From Maritalea sp049801075 (GTDB taxonomy: Bacteria > Pseudomonadota > Alphaproteobacteria > Rhizobiales > Devosiaceae), in the NCBI RefSeq assembly GCF_049801075.1, contig NZ_JBNAGG010000001.1, positions 434,001 to 498,000 of the forward strand: 64,000 nt of DNA. The letters run 5' to 3'. Shown piece by piece: positions 40,700 through 49,134 of this stretch; position 1 is the first letter of the stretch; the number at the start of each line of letters is the position of its first letter. The notes beneath the pieces were generated by a model. It worked only from the letters and a program-made list of their open reading frames with translations, did not search any database and was not told where the DNA came from. Made by a program: the position numbers and the translations under genes.

Positions 40700-41941
40700 A
40701 TGGCGCCCGAACACAAGAAAACGCAATGTTGTATTGCTGGCGGCGGCCCAGCCGGAGTTATGCTCGGCTATTTGTTAGCACGCGCTGGCGTTGACGTGAT
40801 TGTGCTGGAAAAGCATGTTGATTTCTTTCGCGATTTTCGTGGAGACACCGTGCATCCCTCAACGCTCGAAGTCATGAACGAACTGGGCTTGCTGGAAAAA
40901 TTCCGCCAATTGCCGCATCAAAAAGTTGAAAAGCTTGGTGCGACTATAGGCAAGGATAAACTTTATCTCGCTGAATTTTCGCACCTCAAAAACGCGGCCC
41001 CTTACATCGCGTTCGTGCCGCAATGGGATTTTCTCAACTTTTTGACCGCGGAGGCGAAGAAGTTTTCAAACTTCCAAATTCTTATGGGAGCCGAGGCATT
41101 CGATCTGCGCGTGGTCGACGACGAAGTTGCAGGCCTATATGCCAAAACGTCGACTGGCATTATTGAGATTGAAGCAGATTTGACCGTTGGTGCAGATGGC
41201 CGCGGATCGGCCATACGCGAATGCGCGGGATTGGAAGTTGAAGAACAAGGTGTTCCAATTGATGTTTTGTGGTTTAGCGTGCCGCGGGATCCAAAAGATG
41301 GTGACGAAACTGAAGCGAAAATTCTGCCTGGCAGCATCCTAATAATGATCAATCGTGACAGCTATTGGCAGTGTGCATTTGTGATCGGCAAAGGTGAGCT
41401 TGCACTGCTGAAAGAACAAGGACTTGCGCATTTTCGCCGACAAATCATGTACAGTTCGGGTTTTACGGCTGAACGGTTGGAAGTTCTAGACGACTGGGAA
41501 AAGATTCGGCTGCTTACTGTAAAAATTGACTATTTAAAACAATGGCATCACAAAGGATTGCTTTGTATTGGCGATGCGGCACATGCAATGTCGCCAGTTG
41601 GTGGCGTAGGCATCAATCTGGCCATTCAGGATGCGGTGGCAGCGGCCAATTTGCTGTATGGCGCGTTCAATTCCGGTGCAGTTGAAAGCGCCGATTTATC
41701 AGCCATAGAACGGCGGAGACGTTGGCCCACGCGGGCGACGCAGTTTATGCAACGCAATGCGCATGAGCGTATCCTCAATCGTGTCTTAGAGACCGAAGGT
41801 AAAATTGTTCCGCCTTGGATTTTGAAAAAGCTGGCAAATTGGCCCACATTTCGTCGCTTCGTGGGTGGCTTAATTGGGAATGGCCTGCGTCCCGAGCATG
41901 TGGACGAAGGCATAATCGACGCCGAAAAGCCGTGCCATTAG
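40700..41941 (+). CDS. FAD-dependent monooxygenase (PheA/TfdB / PHBH family)
   Basis: This 413-residue class A flavoprotein hydroxylase has the FAD-binding GGGPAGVMLGYLLARAG near residue 14, DVIVLEKHVDFFRDFRGDTVHPST near 34, the second FAD motif DLTVGADGRGSAIRE near 160, and GDAAHAMSPVGGVGINLAIQDA near 290, the usual ribityl-binding block. The family hydroxylates aromatic or quinone-like substrates with NAD(P)H and O2; the substrate here is not evident. ATG 40700 is chosen because GGGAGG lies 6 nt upstream. It overlaps the convergent GFA-family gene by 4 bp. Confidence 0.87.
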   Translation: MAPEHKKTQCCIAGGGPAGVMLGYLLARAGVDVIVLEKHVDFFRDFRGDTVHPSTLEVMNELGLLEKFRQLPHQKVEKLGATIGKDKLYLAEFSHLKNAAPYIAFVPQWDFLNFLTAEAKKFSNFQILMGAEAFDLRVVDDEVAGLYAKTSTGIIEIEADLTVGADGRGSAIRECAGLEVEEQGVPIDVLWFSVPRDPKDGDETEAKILPGSILIMINRDSYWQCAFVIGKGELALLKEQGLAHFRRQIMYSSGFTAERLEVLDDWEKIRLLTVKIDYLKQWHHKGLLCIGDAAHAMSPVGGVGINLAIQDAVAAANLLYGAFNSGAVESADLSAIERRRRWPTRATQFMQRNAHERILNRVLETEGKIVPPWILKKLANWPTFRRFVGGLIGNGLRPEHVDEGIIDAEKPCH

Positions 41942-42360
41942 GGTTTTGTCAGAATTTCGATATTGTCAGGGCCCCCCTCAAATTGGGGAACGTTTTCTGG
42001 GATTGTCTCCCATGATGCCTTCGACCCAACAAATATATGTGCTTTGATTTGAATATCTTGATCATCATCTAAGCAACCAAGGGTGATGCCATGAATTTCA
42101 TCGTCCACCACGCCGCAAAGGCTTGACCCACAAGTTGAGCAAAAAAGTCGCCCTTCGCGTCCCGCTTCTGGATATTTTCTGAGTTTTTCTTCACCGCTCA
42201 GCCATGTGAGGCTACCGGGTGTGATGACAGCATAGGAATTGGCCTGAGCACTAAATGCTTTGCGACAGCGAGAACAATGGCACGATCGCGCACCAAAGAC
42301 TTCGCCATTCAATTCATATTTCACTGTGCCGCAAAAACAGCCACCATTTCTTTTCATCAT
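41938..42360 (-). CDS. GFA/CENP-V family zinc protein
   Basis: A 140-residue protein of the glutathione-dependent formaldehyde-activating (Gfa/CENP-V) family. Zinc ligands are C8 and C10 in GGCFCGTVKYEL, C27, C29 and C32 in SCHCSRCRKAF, and a pair in FCSTCGSSL. Despite the name most members have unknown function, and some bind glutathione. It begins at ATG 42360, 10 bp downstream of the terminator that follows the merR-like gene, so it is probably expressed on its own. Confidence 0.88.
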   Translation of the reverse strand: MMKRNGGCFCGTVKYELNGEVFGARSCHCSRCRKAFSAQANSYAVITPGSLTWLSGEEKLRKYPEAGREGRLFCSTCGSSLCGVVDDEIHGITLGCLDDDQDIQIKAHIFVGSKASWETIPENVPQFEGGPDNIEILTKP

Positions 42361-42369
42361 ATTTCACCC

Positions 42370-42405
42370 AAAACAAAGGCTCTACTGGCAAACGCAGTAG
42401 AGCCT
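42370..42405 (-). terminator. Terminator after the merR-like gene
   Basis: On the minus strand AGGCTCTACTG pairs with CAGTAGAGCCT around a 7-nt loop, followed by TTTGTTTTG. It ends the plsX-fabH-ihfA-merR run. Confidence 0.85.
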
Positions 42406-42430
42406 CAATTCACAATTAGATTGGTCGCGG

Positions 42431-42964
42431 CTAATCTGACTTTGAGTTTACCGCGTCTTCCAAGATGCGCTTACACTCCAGCAATTCCGTTAGTGCTTCA
42501 TTCAAGCGCGCACGCGAATAAGTATCTGTCACGCCCGCCTTCTTCGCAATTTCAATTGCTTCGTTCACTGTGATTTCACTAGGTACGTCAGGTGCACTGA
42601 CCGAACGACCCACATCCAAATCGCTCGCTTCCGCATTCTGGTCGCCATCGCCATTCGGCAATGCGCCAACTGGCGCAACCGGTTCGATTGCACCTTTTTC
42701 ACCAATCGCGATCACATGACGAGCGCCATGTTCTTTCAAAATTTTCTGGACGCCCTTGATGGTAAAACCTTCATCATAGAGCAAATAACGGATGCCACTT
42801 AAAAGTTGGACATCATCCGGGCGATAATATCTTCGCCCACCGCCACGCTTCAACGGCTTAATCTGTTTAAAGCGCGTTTCCCAAAAACGTAAAACATGCT
42901 GCGGGAGATCGAGCTCGTCAGCAGCTTCTGAAATGGTTCGAAAAGCGTCTGGAGACTTCTGCAA
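42431..42964 (-). CDS. MerR-family transcriptional regulator
   Basis: A 177-residue protein: FRTISEAADELDLPQHVLRFWETRF then LKRGGGRRYYRPDDVQLLSGI is a MerR helix-turn-helix and wing at about 9-60, followed by IRYLLYDEGFTIKGVQKIL. Beyond residue 85 it is low-complexity, rich in Asp, Glu and Ala, with no sensor cysteines. A MerR-like gene after ihfA is nearly constant in Hyphomicrobiales; its targets are unknown. It starts 17 bp after ihfA and is presumably co-transcribed. Confidence 0.92.
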   Translation of the reverse strand: MQKSPDAFRTISEAADELDLPQHVLRFWETRFKQIKPLKRGGGRRYYRPDDVQLLSGIRYLLYDEGFTIKGVQKILKEHGARHVIAIGEKGAIEPVAPVGALPNGDGDQNAEASDLDVGRSVSAPDVPSEITVNEAIEIAKKAGVTDTYSRARLNEALTELLECKRILEDAVNSKSD

Positions 42965-42981
42965 CGTATCCCTCGCTTAAC

Positions 42982-43293
42982 TTATTTCTTGCTTGAAAGC
43001 ATAGATTTGTTGATCTTGTTTTTTAGCACATTGCTAGGCTTAAAAACGAGAACCCGGCGGGGCAAAATTGGCACTTCTTCGCCAGTTTTAGGGTTTCGCC
43101 CAACACGTTCATTTTTTGATCGCACTAAAAATGAGCCAAAAGACGACAGCTTTACGCTTTCGCCATCCACCAAGGAATCGCTCATCATTTCCAATACACG
43201 CTCTACCAGTTCGGCCGACTCAGCGCGCGATAGGCCTACCTGTTGGTAGACGGCTTCACTAAGGTCAGCGCGTGTTAACGTTTTTCCGCTCAT
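42982..43293 (-). CDS. ihfA: Integration host factor alpha subunit
   Basis: A 103-residue DNA-bending protein. It starts KTLTRADLSEAVYQQVGLSR, has VKLSSFGSFLVRSKNERVGRNPKTGE with the intercalating-arm proline in GRNPKTG near residue 65, and ends with a lysine-rich helix. With IhfB it makes sharp bends at replication origins, sigma-54 promoters and recombination sites. It lies between fabH and merR in conserved order. Confidence 0.96.
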   Translation of the reverse strand: MSGKTLTRADLSEAVYQQVGLSRAESAELVERVLEMMSDSLVDGESVKLSSFGSFLVRSKNERVGRNPKTGEEVPILPRRVLVFKPSNVLKNKINKSMLSSKK

Positions 43294-43373
43294 GTCTCCC
43301 CCGCAAAAAAGATCAATAATTCTATGAGCATAGAACCAGCTTTTGTATCGGTCAATGAGTGACTTTTACTCAA

Positions 43374-44348
43374 TTACCATCGAATTAAGGACGCAGCCCA
43401 TGTAAACCCGCCGCCCATGGCCTCAATCATCACAAGGTCGCCCTTTTTGATGCGACCATCTTCCACAGCCACGCTAAGTGCCATCGGCACCGATGCAGCG
43501 GAGGTATTGGCGTGTTTATCCACAGTGACAACAACTTTTTCTTCCGGTATGCGCAGTTTTTTGCCGGCACCATCAATAATGCGACGGTTGGCCTGGTGGG
43601 GCACAAACCAATCTAACTCATCGACAGTCTTGCCGGCCTTCTCAAATGCCTCTTCCACGACATCTGAGATCATGCCCACAGCGTGGCGGAACACTTCGCG
43701 CCCTTGCATGCGCACGAACCCAACAGTGCCTGTGGATGATGGGCCACCGTCGACGTAAAGCTTTTCCCAATGATCGCCATCGGAACGCAATGAAGAAGAC
43801 AAAATGCCGCGATCATCTTCTTGATCAGCAGACACCGCTTCCAGCACCATGGCGCCTGCCCCATCGCCGAACAGCACGCAGGTGGTACGGTCTTCCCAAT
43901 CCAAAAGGCGAGAAAATGTTTCTGCGCCAATCACCAAAGCACGTTTGCCCATGCCATTTTTCAAATGGCTGTCCGCAGTCGCCACCGCAAACACAAAGCC
44001 GGAACAAACCGCCTGAATATCAAAGGCAGCGCCATGCTTGATGCCCAGATTTTTTTGCACTGTTGTTGCTGCTGCTGGGAATGTGCGGTCTGGCGTGGTG
44101 GTTGCCAAAACAATCAAGTCGATGTCGTTTGGCGTAAGCCCTGCCGCTTCGATCGCTTCAATCGCGGCTTTGGTCGCGAGATCTGACGTAAATTCATCAT
44201 CACGCGCCACGTGGCGCTGTTTGATGCCTGTGCGTTGGGTGATCCACTCATCGGATGTATCAACACGTTTGGCCAATTCGTCGTTGGTCACAACGTTTTC
44301 TGGCAAATAATGGCCCACGCCACGCACGATCGTTTTCAAATTGGTCAC
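43374..44348 (-). CDS. fabH: Beta-ketoacyl-ACP synthase III
   Basis: A 324-residue condensing enzyme that joins acetyl-CoA to malonyl-ACP to start fatty acid synthesis. The catalytic triad is visible: C115 in FDIQAVCSGFVFAV, H in WFVPHQANRRII near 247 and N in KHANTSAASVP near 277. WITQRTGIKQRHVA near 35 and the C-terminal GGGFTWAASLIRW are typical. It starts at GTG 44348 whose last bases form the plsX stop (GTGA overlap), so the two are translationally coupled. Confidence 0.96.
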   Translation of the reverse strand: MTNLKTIVRGVGHYLPENVVTNDELAKRVDTSDEWITQRTGIKQRHVARDDEFTSDLATKAAIEAIEAAGLTPNDIDLIVLATTTPDRTFPAAATTVQKNLGIKHGAAFDIQAVCSGFVFAVATADSHLKNGMGKRALVIGAETFSRLLDWEDRTTCVLFGDGAGAMVLEAVSADQEDDRGILSSSLRSDGDHWEKLYVDGGPSSTGTVGFVRMQGREVFRHAVGMISDVVEEAFEKAGKTVDELDWFVPHQANRRIIDGAGKKLRIPEEKVVVTVDKHANTSAASVPMALSVAVEDGRIKKGDLVMIEAMGGGFTWAASLIRW

Positions 44349-45412
44349 GCCGAACCTACCTCGTTGTTATTTTCTTTGGTGGCCTCATCATGGGCTGCAT
44401 ATTCACGCAGACCTTCACTGATTTTGTTGATGAGTTGGTTGTGTGCCATCTCATAAGTCAAACCCAATGCGCTTTTAAAGCCAATTTCGTCAGTTCCGCC
44501 GTGGCTTTTGATCACAATGCCATTCACGCCCAAAAACACCGCACCATTCGCTGTGCGCGGGTCCATTTTGGATCGTAAAGTGCGCATTGCACCCATGGCA
44601 AGCAGCGCGCCAAGCTTCGAAAGCCAGCTTTGACTAAGCGCGGTGCGCAAATAGGAGGCCACTTGCCGCGCAGTGCCTTCAGCGGTCTTGAGCGCGATAT
44701 TGCCCGTAAATCCTTCAGTCACCACCACATCTACAGTGCCTTTGCCCAAATCATCGCCTTCAACAAAGCCGTGATATTTAAAGCCATGGCCGGAATGGGC
44801 ATGTAATTGTTTGGAGGCATCTTTTACGGCTTCTAGGCCTTTAACTTCTTCAACGCCGACATTTAACAACCCGATGCTGGGCTGATCCACATCGAACAAG
44901 GCGCGCGCCATTGCAGCGCCGAGAATGGAAAAGTCGATCAATTGCTCCTCGTCAGCCCCCACCGTGGCACCAACGTCCAAAACCACACTTTCGGAGCGTA
45001 AAGTTGGCCAAAGCGCGGCCAATGCCGGTCGCGAAATGCCTTCCATAGGGCGCAGGCAGAATGTGGCCATCGCCATCAGAGCGCCCGTGTTGCCGCCTGA
45101 GATTGCGGCCTGTGCTTCACCGTCTTTGACGGATTGCAGTGCATTCCACATGGATGAGTCGCCACGCCCTTTACGCAAAGCCTGAGATGGCTTGTCGTCC
45201 ATAGAGATTACATTGTCGCAATGGCGGATTTCTGAAGCAGCCTGCAGCTTCTCATGCTTCGCTACAAGTGGTTTCAGCTCATCCTCACGCCCATGGAAGA
45301 TGAATTTTGCCTTCGGGCGCTCGATCAGCGCAAGGGCTGCGCCCTCCACCACGATTTTTGGCCCATTGTCACCGCCCATGGCATCAACGGAAATGATGAT
45401 TGAATCTGACAT
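44345..45412 (-). CDS. plsX: Phosphate acyltransferase PlsX
   Basis: From ATG 45412 the protein has 355 residues; it makes acyl phosphate from acyl-ACP for phospholipid synthesis. MSDSIIISVDAMGGDNGP at the start is diagnostic, with GDSSMWNALQSVKDGEAQAAISGGNTG near 85, VLDVGATV near 140, and VTEGFTGNIALKTAEGT near 230. A longer frame opens at TTG 45454 but the family begins at the chosen ATG. It overlaps fabH by 4 bp, and the plsX-fabH pair couples membrane lipid and fatty acid synthesis. Confidence 0.96.
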   Translation of the reverse strand: MSDSIIISVDAMGGDNGPKIVVEGAALALIERPKAKFIFHGREDELKPLVAKHEKLQAASEIRHCDNVISMDDKPSQALRKGRGDSSMWNALQSVKDGEAQAAISGGNTGALMAMATFCLRPMEGISRPALAALWPTLRSESVVLDVGATVGADEEQLIDFSILGAAMARALFDVDQPSIGLLNVGVEEVKGLEAVKDASKQLHAHSGHGFKYHGFVEGDDLGKGTVDVVVTEGFTGNIALKTAEGTARQVASYLRTALSQSWLSKLGALLAMGAMRTLRSKMDPRTANGAVFLGVNGIVIKSHGGTDEIGFKSALGLTYEMAHNQLINKISEGLREYAAHDEATKENNNEVGSA

Positions 45413-45491
45413 TATTTTCTTTATTCGCACTCCGTTATGGCGCAGCTTAGCCAAGACAGGCCATGAAACAAGTTATTTTCAGAAAAAAGAT

Positions 45492-46034
45492 CTATTTCTT
45501 GTCCTTAAGTGCTGCAAGGGCAGCAAATGGCGACTCACTTTCGTCGCGTTCATCTTCTTTGAGGTCGGCAAATTCTGCATCTGGCTTGCGTGGATAGGGA
45601 TTGAGGGAAAGCAATAGGGTTTCCACAACCATTGGCGCCAGATCAATGCTGTCGCCTTCAAACCAATCTTGGTCGGGTTCACTGTCTAAATTCACAAACA
45701 CTTCGGCATTGGGGGCCACGTCAAGCGCTGGCGGCTTACCTGGCATGTAAATGCGTTCAAATTCGAGCATAACCTCTTCTTGGACCGGATCGAGGGTCAC
45801 CACACATGGTTGCTCAACCACGGCAAATCCCTCACCTTTGGCCTGATAGCCGCCGCGAAATGGGCGCATGGTGATTTTTCCGCTGAAGCGTTCAACGCTA
45901 TCAAGCTTTGTTTCGGCCACTAGCGCATCTTTGGCCAAATCATCGGCCTCAAATTCATATAAGCGCCCGTCTTTCGGCACCTCGGAAAGGCGCACGTCCA
46001 GGTCGAGTAATTTATGTATATTCTGCGCCGCCAT
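45492..46034 (-). CDS. DUF177 (YceD-like) protein
   Basis: The 180 residues from ATG 46034 (AAGG upstream) match the DUF177 pattern: LDVRLSEVPKDGRLYEFEADD early, GEGFAVVEQPCVVTLDPVQEE in the middle, and the conserved DSEPDQDWFEGDSIDLAPMVVETLLLSLNPYPRKP near 120-155. YceD-family proteins are linked to 23S rRNA processing and 50S biogenesis in plants and some bacteria. In gammaproteobacteria the gene precedes rpmF-plsX; here it precedes plsX directly. Confidence 0.9.
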   Translation of the reverse strand: MAAQNIHKLLDLDVRLSEVPKDGRLYEFEADDLAKDALVAETKLDSVERFSGKITMRPFRGGYQAKGEGFAVVEQPCVVTLDPVQEEVMLEFERIYMPGKPPALDVAPNAEVFVNLDSEPDQDWFEGDSIDLAPMVVETLLLSLNPYPRKPDAEFADLKEDERDESESPFAALAALKDKK

Positions 46035-46038
46035 ATTA

Positions 46039-46590
46039 TTAACCTTGCCCGCCGCCAGCTTTGATCGCCTCATTTGGCGGCAATAGTGTGAGCGTTCCTT
46101 TATCAATTTGACCTTGCGGGTCTAAATGATCCAGCTGTCCAAAGCAATAGTGTGCCAAAATACTAGCATTTTCTGGATCTTCAGGATCGAACAAATTGCG
46201 CGACAATGCTTGGGTCAACCCTTCAACATCTTTAGGATCAAAATGATCCTTAATGGAGCCAAGCAATCCATAAAATAGCTCAGACATTTTTTTGACCTTT
46301 TTCGGCACGGTCAAATCACCCACGCCCATTTCTCGCAATGAACGATCCATATCTTTGAAAAACAGGTCAAAAAGGGTTTGGGCGAAATCTTTGGTTTTGT
46401 CATTTTCCTGCTGCAAGCGATGGAAAACCAAAGACAAGTGCAGCACAATCATATCGAAGCGGCCCGTCACATTATCTTTAATGCCATAATGCAAATAAAA
46501 GTCAGGATGCCGAGATTGCGCCACAATGGCATTATAAACCGCGTAAGCAGCGTCAGCATGTGGGTTTTTACGAAAGGGGTTGAAAATCAT
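46039..46590 (-). CDS. Ubiquinol-cytochrome c chaperone (CBP3/UQCC1) family protein
   Basis: A protein of 183 residues from ATG 46590. It contains ADAAYAVYNAIVAQSRHPDFY near 12, VTGRFDMIVLHLSLVFHRL near 42, LFDLFFKDMDRSLREMGVGD near 70 and GSIKDHFDPKDVEGL, all typical of the CBP3 domain. In mitochondria CBP3 chaperones cytochrome b of complex III; the bacterial version is presumed to help bc1 assembly. A TTG 22 codons upstream is also possible. It precedes DUF177 by 4 bp. Confidence 0.9.
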   Translation of the reverse strand: MIFNPFRKNPHADAAYAVYNAIVAQSRHPDFYLHYGIKDNVTGRFDMIVLHLSLVFHRLQQENDKTKDFAQTLFDLFFKDMDRSLREMGVGDLTVPKKVKKMSELFYGLLGSIKDHFDPKDVEGLTQALSRNLFDPEDPENASILAHYCFGQLDHLDPQGQIDKGTLTLLPPNEAIKAGGGQG

Positions 46591-46741
46591 CTTCTTTTCG
46601 TCGTTTGATGCCGCGGAGCTGTTGTCGAGTGTCGATGTTGTTTGTTGGCTTGCCAAATCGGGTTTATGCCAGCTAAACAGTGTTACGCACTCAATTTGTG
46701 TTTAGACTAGTTAATCGAGATTGTCACAGAAAGCCAATTAT

Positions 46742-47182
46742 ATGATGGTCATGCGTTCTGCAAATCGTTTTCTTTCAATTTTGTTCGTTGTTTTTGTCGC
46801 AGTGGGGCTATCCGGCTGCCTGACTCAGCAACGCACCCAAGGCTATGATATTCCCGAGGACAGTCTTGAACAGGTGCGCCCCGGCGTTTCCAAAGAGTTG
46901 GTGGAATTTGTTTTGGGTTCACCACAAACCACCAACACATTTGGTGATGAAAAAGCTTATTATTATGTGGAAACCAAAGTCGACAAAACGGCATTTGGTC
47001 TCACCACTGTTAAGTCCCGCACAGTTTTGGCCGTATATTTCGACAAAAAGGATCGCGTGACTGACAAAGCCGTTTATGGCCTTGAAGACGGTAAGGTTGT
47101 GGATGTTGTTTCCCGCCGCACACCAGGTTTCGGCCAAGATCGCTCATTCCTGCAGCAATTGTTGGGCTCCCTGTCCTTCTAA
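46742..47182 (+). CDS. bamE: Outer-membrane protein assembly factor BamE
   Basis: The 146 residues comprise a lipoprotein signal (VGLSGC, Cys about 26) and a BamE/SmpA domain: GYDIPEDSLEQVRPGVSKELVEFVLGSPQ, FGDEKAYYYVETKV and LAVYFDKKDRVTDKAVYGLED. BamE is an accessory lipoprotein of the BAM complex that inserts outer-membrane barrels. It is divergent from the CBP3-like gene, an arrangement I recall from related genomes. ATG 46742 or 46751 could be used; neither has a strong ribosome-binding site. Confidence 0.93.
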   Translation: MMVMRSANRFLSILFVVFVAVGLSGCLTQQRTQGYDIPEDSLEQVRPGVSKELVEFVLGSPQTTNTFGDEKAYYYVETKVDKTAFGLTTVKSRTVLAVYFDKKDRVTDKAVYGLEDGKVVDVVSRRTPGFGQDRSFLQQLLGSLSF

Positions 47183-47210
47183 ACTGCGCAGAAATAATGG
47201 TATAAAAATT

Positions 47211-47235
47211 TAGGGGGCTGCGAGGCCCCCTTTTT
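47211..47235 (+). terminator. Terminator after bamE
   Basis: AGGGGGC (47211-47217) pairs with GCCCCCT (47224-47230) around a 6-nt loop, then T's to 47234. The MFS gene converges on it and may use it in reverse. Confidence 0.88.
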
Positions 47236-47247
47236 CGTGGATTGTTT

Positions 47248-48462
47248 TTAAGCGTTTTTGGCCTGACGCAAGCGATAGTCACCCCATGCCAGCAGCGCCA
47301 ATGCCGCGGTTGCAATGGGCAACACCATCACATTGATCGCTTCCCAACCAATATTTTCCAACAAGAAACCTGAGCTAATCGACGCAACGGCCATGGTACC
47401 GAACACCATTGGCTCGTTCAGCGCTTGCGCGGTTGAGGCCTCTTCAGGGCGATAGGCTTTGGCCAGCATGGTTGTGGACCCGATGAACCCGAAGTTCCAC
47501 CCTACCCCAAGCAAGATCAGCGCAATGTCAAAGTGCAGCGTGCTGGTGCCATTTAGGTTGATCAGTGCACAGCCCAGAATCAACAACATGCCCATGCCGA
47601 CAACAGCGTGGCTGCCAATGCGCGAAATAATGTGTCCAGTGACCAAGCTTGGTAGGAACATCGAAATAATGTGCCATTGGATCGTGGTGGTTGCCGCTTC
47701 TGGCGAATGACCACACACATGGACCATCGCCAGTGGCGCCGCCACCATAACAAATGTCATCAATGCATAAGAGGCCATGCCTGTAGCCAGTGGAATGACA
47801 ATTTCGGGCACGCGAAGGAGTTGGCCCGCTGTTCTGCCTTCAGCATCCCCCTCTTGCTTTTGTCGCACAGGAGCCAGCTTTGTTTGGCTGAGAATCAATA
47901 CGCCAATAACGGAGAGCACAGAGATCACCAAGAATGAACCTGTAAACTCGACACCACCGACCCAATCTTTTGCAAGGTAGGACAAGCGCGGGCCTAAAAA
48001 CCCGGCGGCAACGCCCCCGAGCAGCACCCAGGAAATGGCTTTCGCCTGCATTGGCTCGGGCACGCTGTCGGCAATCGCAAAACGGATTTGCTGGCCGAAA
48101 GCAGCAGACGCCCCCACAATGGCCAACGCGGCGGCAAAAAGCCAAAATGAGCTGAGATATACTGCTAGACTGGCAATAATACCTGCAACCATCCCAATAG
48201 CTGCACCAAGCATAAATCCCCGGCGGCGCCCCAAAGCATAAATAATCTTTGTGGCCGGCGCTGCAGTGAGCGCCAAACCAAGGATCATGAATGTTGTTGG
48301 CAAGGTGGCCATTGATTTGGCCGGCGCCAACGAGGCCGCTGTGAGTGCACCAACCGCCATAATAATGGCTTGGTTTGACCCAACGATCGCCTGCGTCATC
48401 GACAACAAACTAATATTACGACCCACATGAGCGTGAGTCTTAGGTTCAGTGTCGACTGTCAT
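47248..48462 (-). CDS. Major facilitator superfamily transporter
   Basis: A 404-residue membrane protein with twelve predicted helices in two halves. It has an MFS loop 2-3 motif variant YALGRRRGFMLGAAIGMV near residue 75 and a short charged central loop (RQKQEGDAEGR). The N-terminal SMTQAIVGSNQAIIMAVGALTA recurs in a group of alphaproteobacterial MFS carriers of unknown or proposed vitamin specificity. It lies 15 bp beyond nusB in the same direction and may be co-transcribed. Substrate unknown. Confidence 0.85.
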   Translation of the reverse strand: MTVDTEPKTHAHVGRNISLLSMTQAIVGSNQAIIMAVGALTAASLAPAKSMATLPTTFMILGLALTAAPATKIIYALGRRRGFMLGAAIGMVAGIIASLAVYLSSFWLFAAALAIVGASAAFGQQIRFAIADSVPEPMQAKAISWVLLGGVAAGFLGPRLSYLAKDWVGGVEFTGSFLVISVLSVIGVLILSQTKLAPVRQKQEGDAEGRTAGQLLRVPEIVIPLATGMASYALMTFVMVAAPLAMVHVCGHSPEAATTTIQWHIISMFLPSLVTGHIISRIGSHAVVGMGMLLILGCALINLNGTSTLHFDIALILLGVGWNFGFIGSTTMLAKAYRPEEASTAQALNEPMVFGTMAVASISSGFLLENIGWEAINVMVLPIATAALALLAWGDYRLRQAKNA

Positions 48463-48477
48463 AGCGATGGCTCCAGA

Positions 48478-48984
48478 TTATTTAGACGTGAATTCGTCCT
48501 TGCGTGTTTGGTGGGCAATATTATCCAACACGCCGTTTACAAGGCGTGGTTCATCGCCTTCGTAAAAGGCGCGGGCAATATCGACATATTCTGTGATGAT
48601 GACGCGTGCCGGAATGTCTTTTTTGTGCAGCAACTCGTAGCTTGCGCCGCGCAAAATGGCGCGCAAAGTGCTATCGATGCGAGTGACTGGCCAGCCATCA
48701 ACCAAAGATTTATCGATCAGCGGATCGATCTGCAATTGGTGCTTGGAAACGCCTTCAACCACCAATTTGAAATAGCTTTTATCTGCAGGCAGATATTCAT
48801 CGCCTTCGATCTCCTGCCCCATATAGAAGCTCATGAATTGCGAGAGCGTATGATCAAGTGTGGTGCGGCCAATATCCATTTGATACAGAGCCTGCACAGC
48901 CGCCAAGCGGGCAGCGCCACGCTGATTGGCTTTCTTGGTCGTTTCTTTCGATTTATCGCTTTGGGATGATTTCGAACTGCTCAT
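48478..48984 (-). CDS. nusB: Transcription antitermination factor NusB
   Basis: A protein of 168 residues from ATG 48984 (GGAAGAG upstream). The core has NQRGAARLAAVQALYQMDI near 22, DKSYFKLVVEGVSKHQLQID, and RIDSTLRAILRGASYELLHKKDIPARVIITEYVDIARAF near 105-143, the conserved RNA and S10-binding surface. NusB with NusE binds boxA in rRNA leaders for antitermination. A GTG at 49026 would add 14 residues. In relatives nusB follows ribH; here nrdR is the upstream neighbour, 150 bp away. Confidence 0.95.
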   Translation of the reverse strand: MSSSKSSQSDKSKETTKKANQRGAARLAAVQALYQMDIGRTTLDHTLSQFMSFYMGQEIEGDEYLPADKSYFKLVVEGVSKHQLQIDPLIDKSLVDGWPVTRIDSTLRAILRGASYELLHKKDIPARVIITEYVDIARAFYEGDEPRLVNGVLDNIAHQTRKDEFTSK

Positions 48985-49134
48985 CAACTCTTCCGGGATC
49001 GGGATCGGCAAAAATGCGTGCTTCACCGCACGTGATTAAAGCTTGCGCATACCAGACCATAACGCACAATGCGACAAAAAAGTTTAATCGCGCTCTATTT
49101 GTGGCGTTAAACGTCTCTAAGTCGTCGGAATAGT

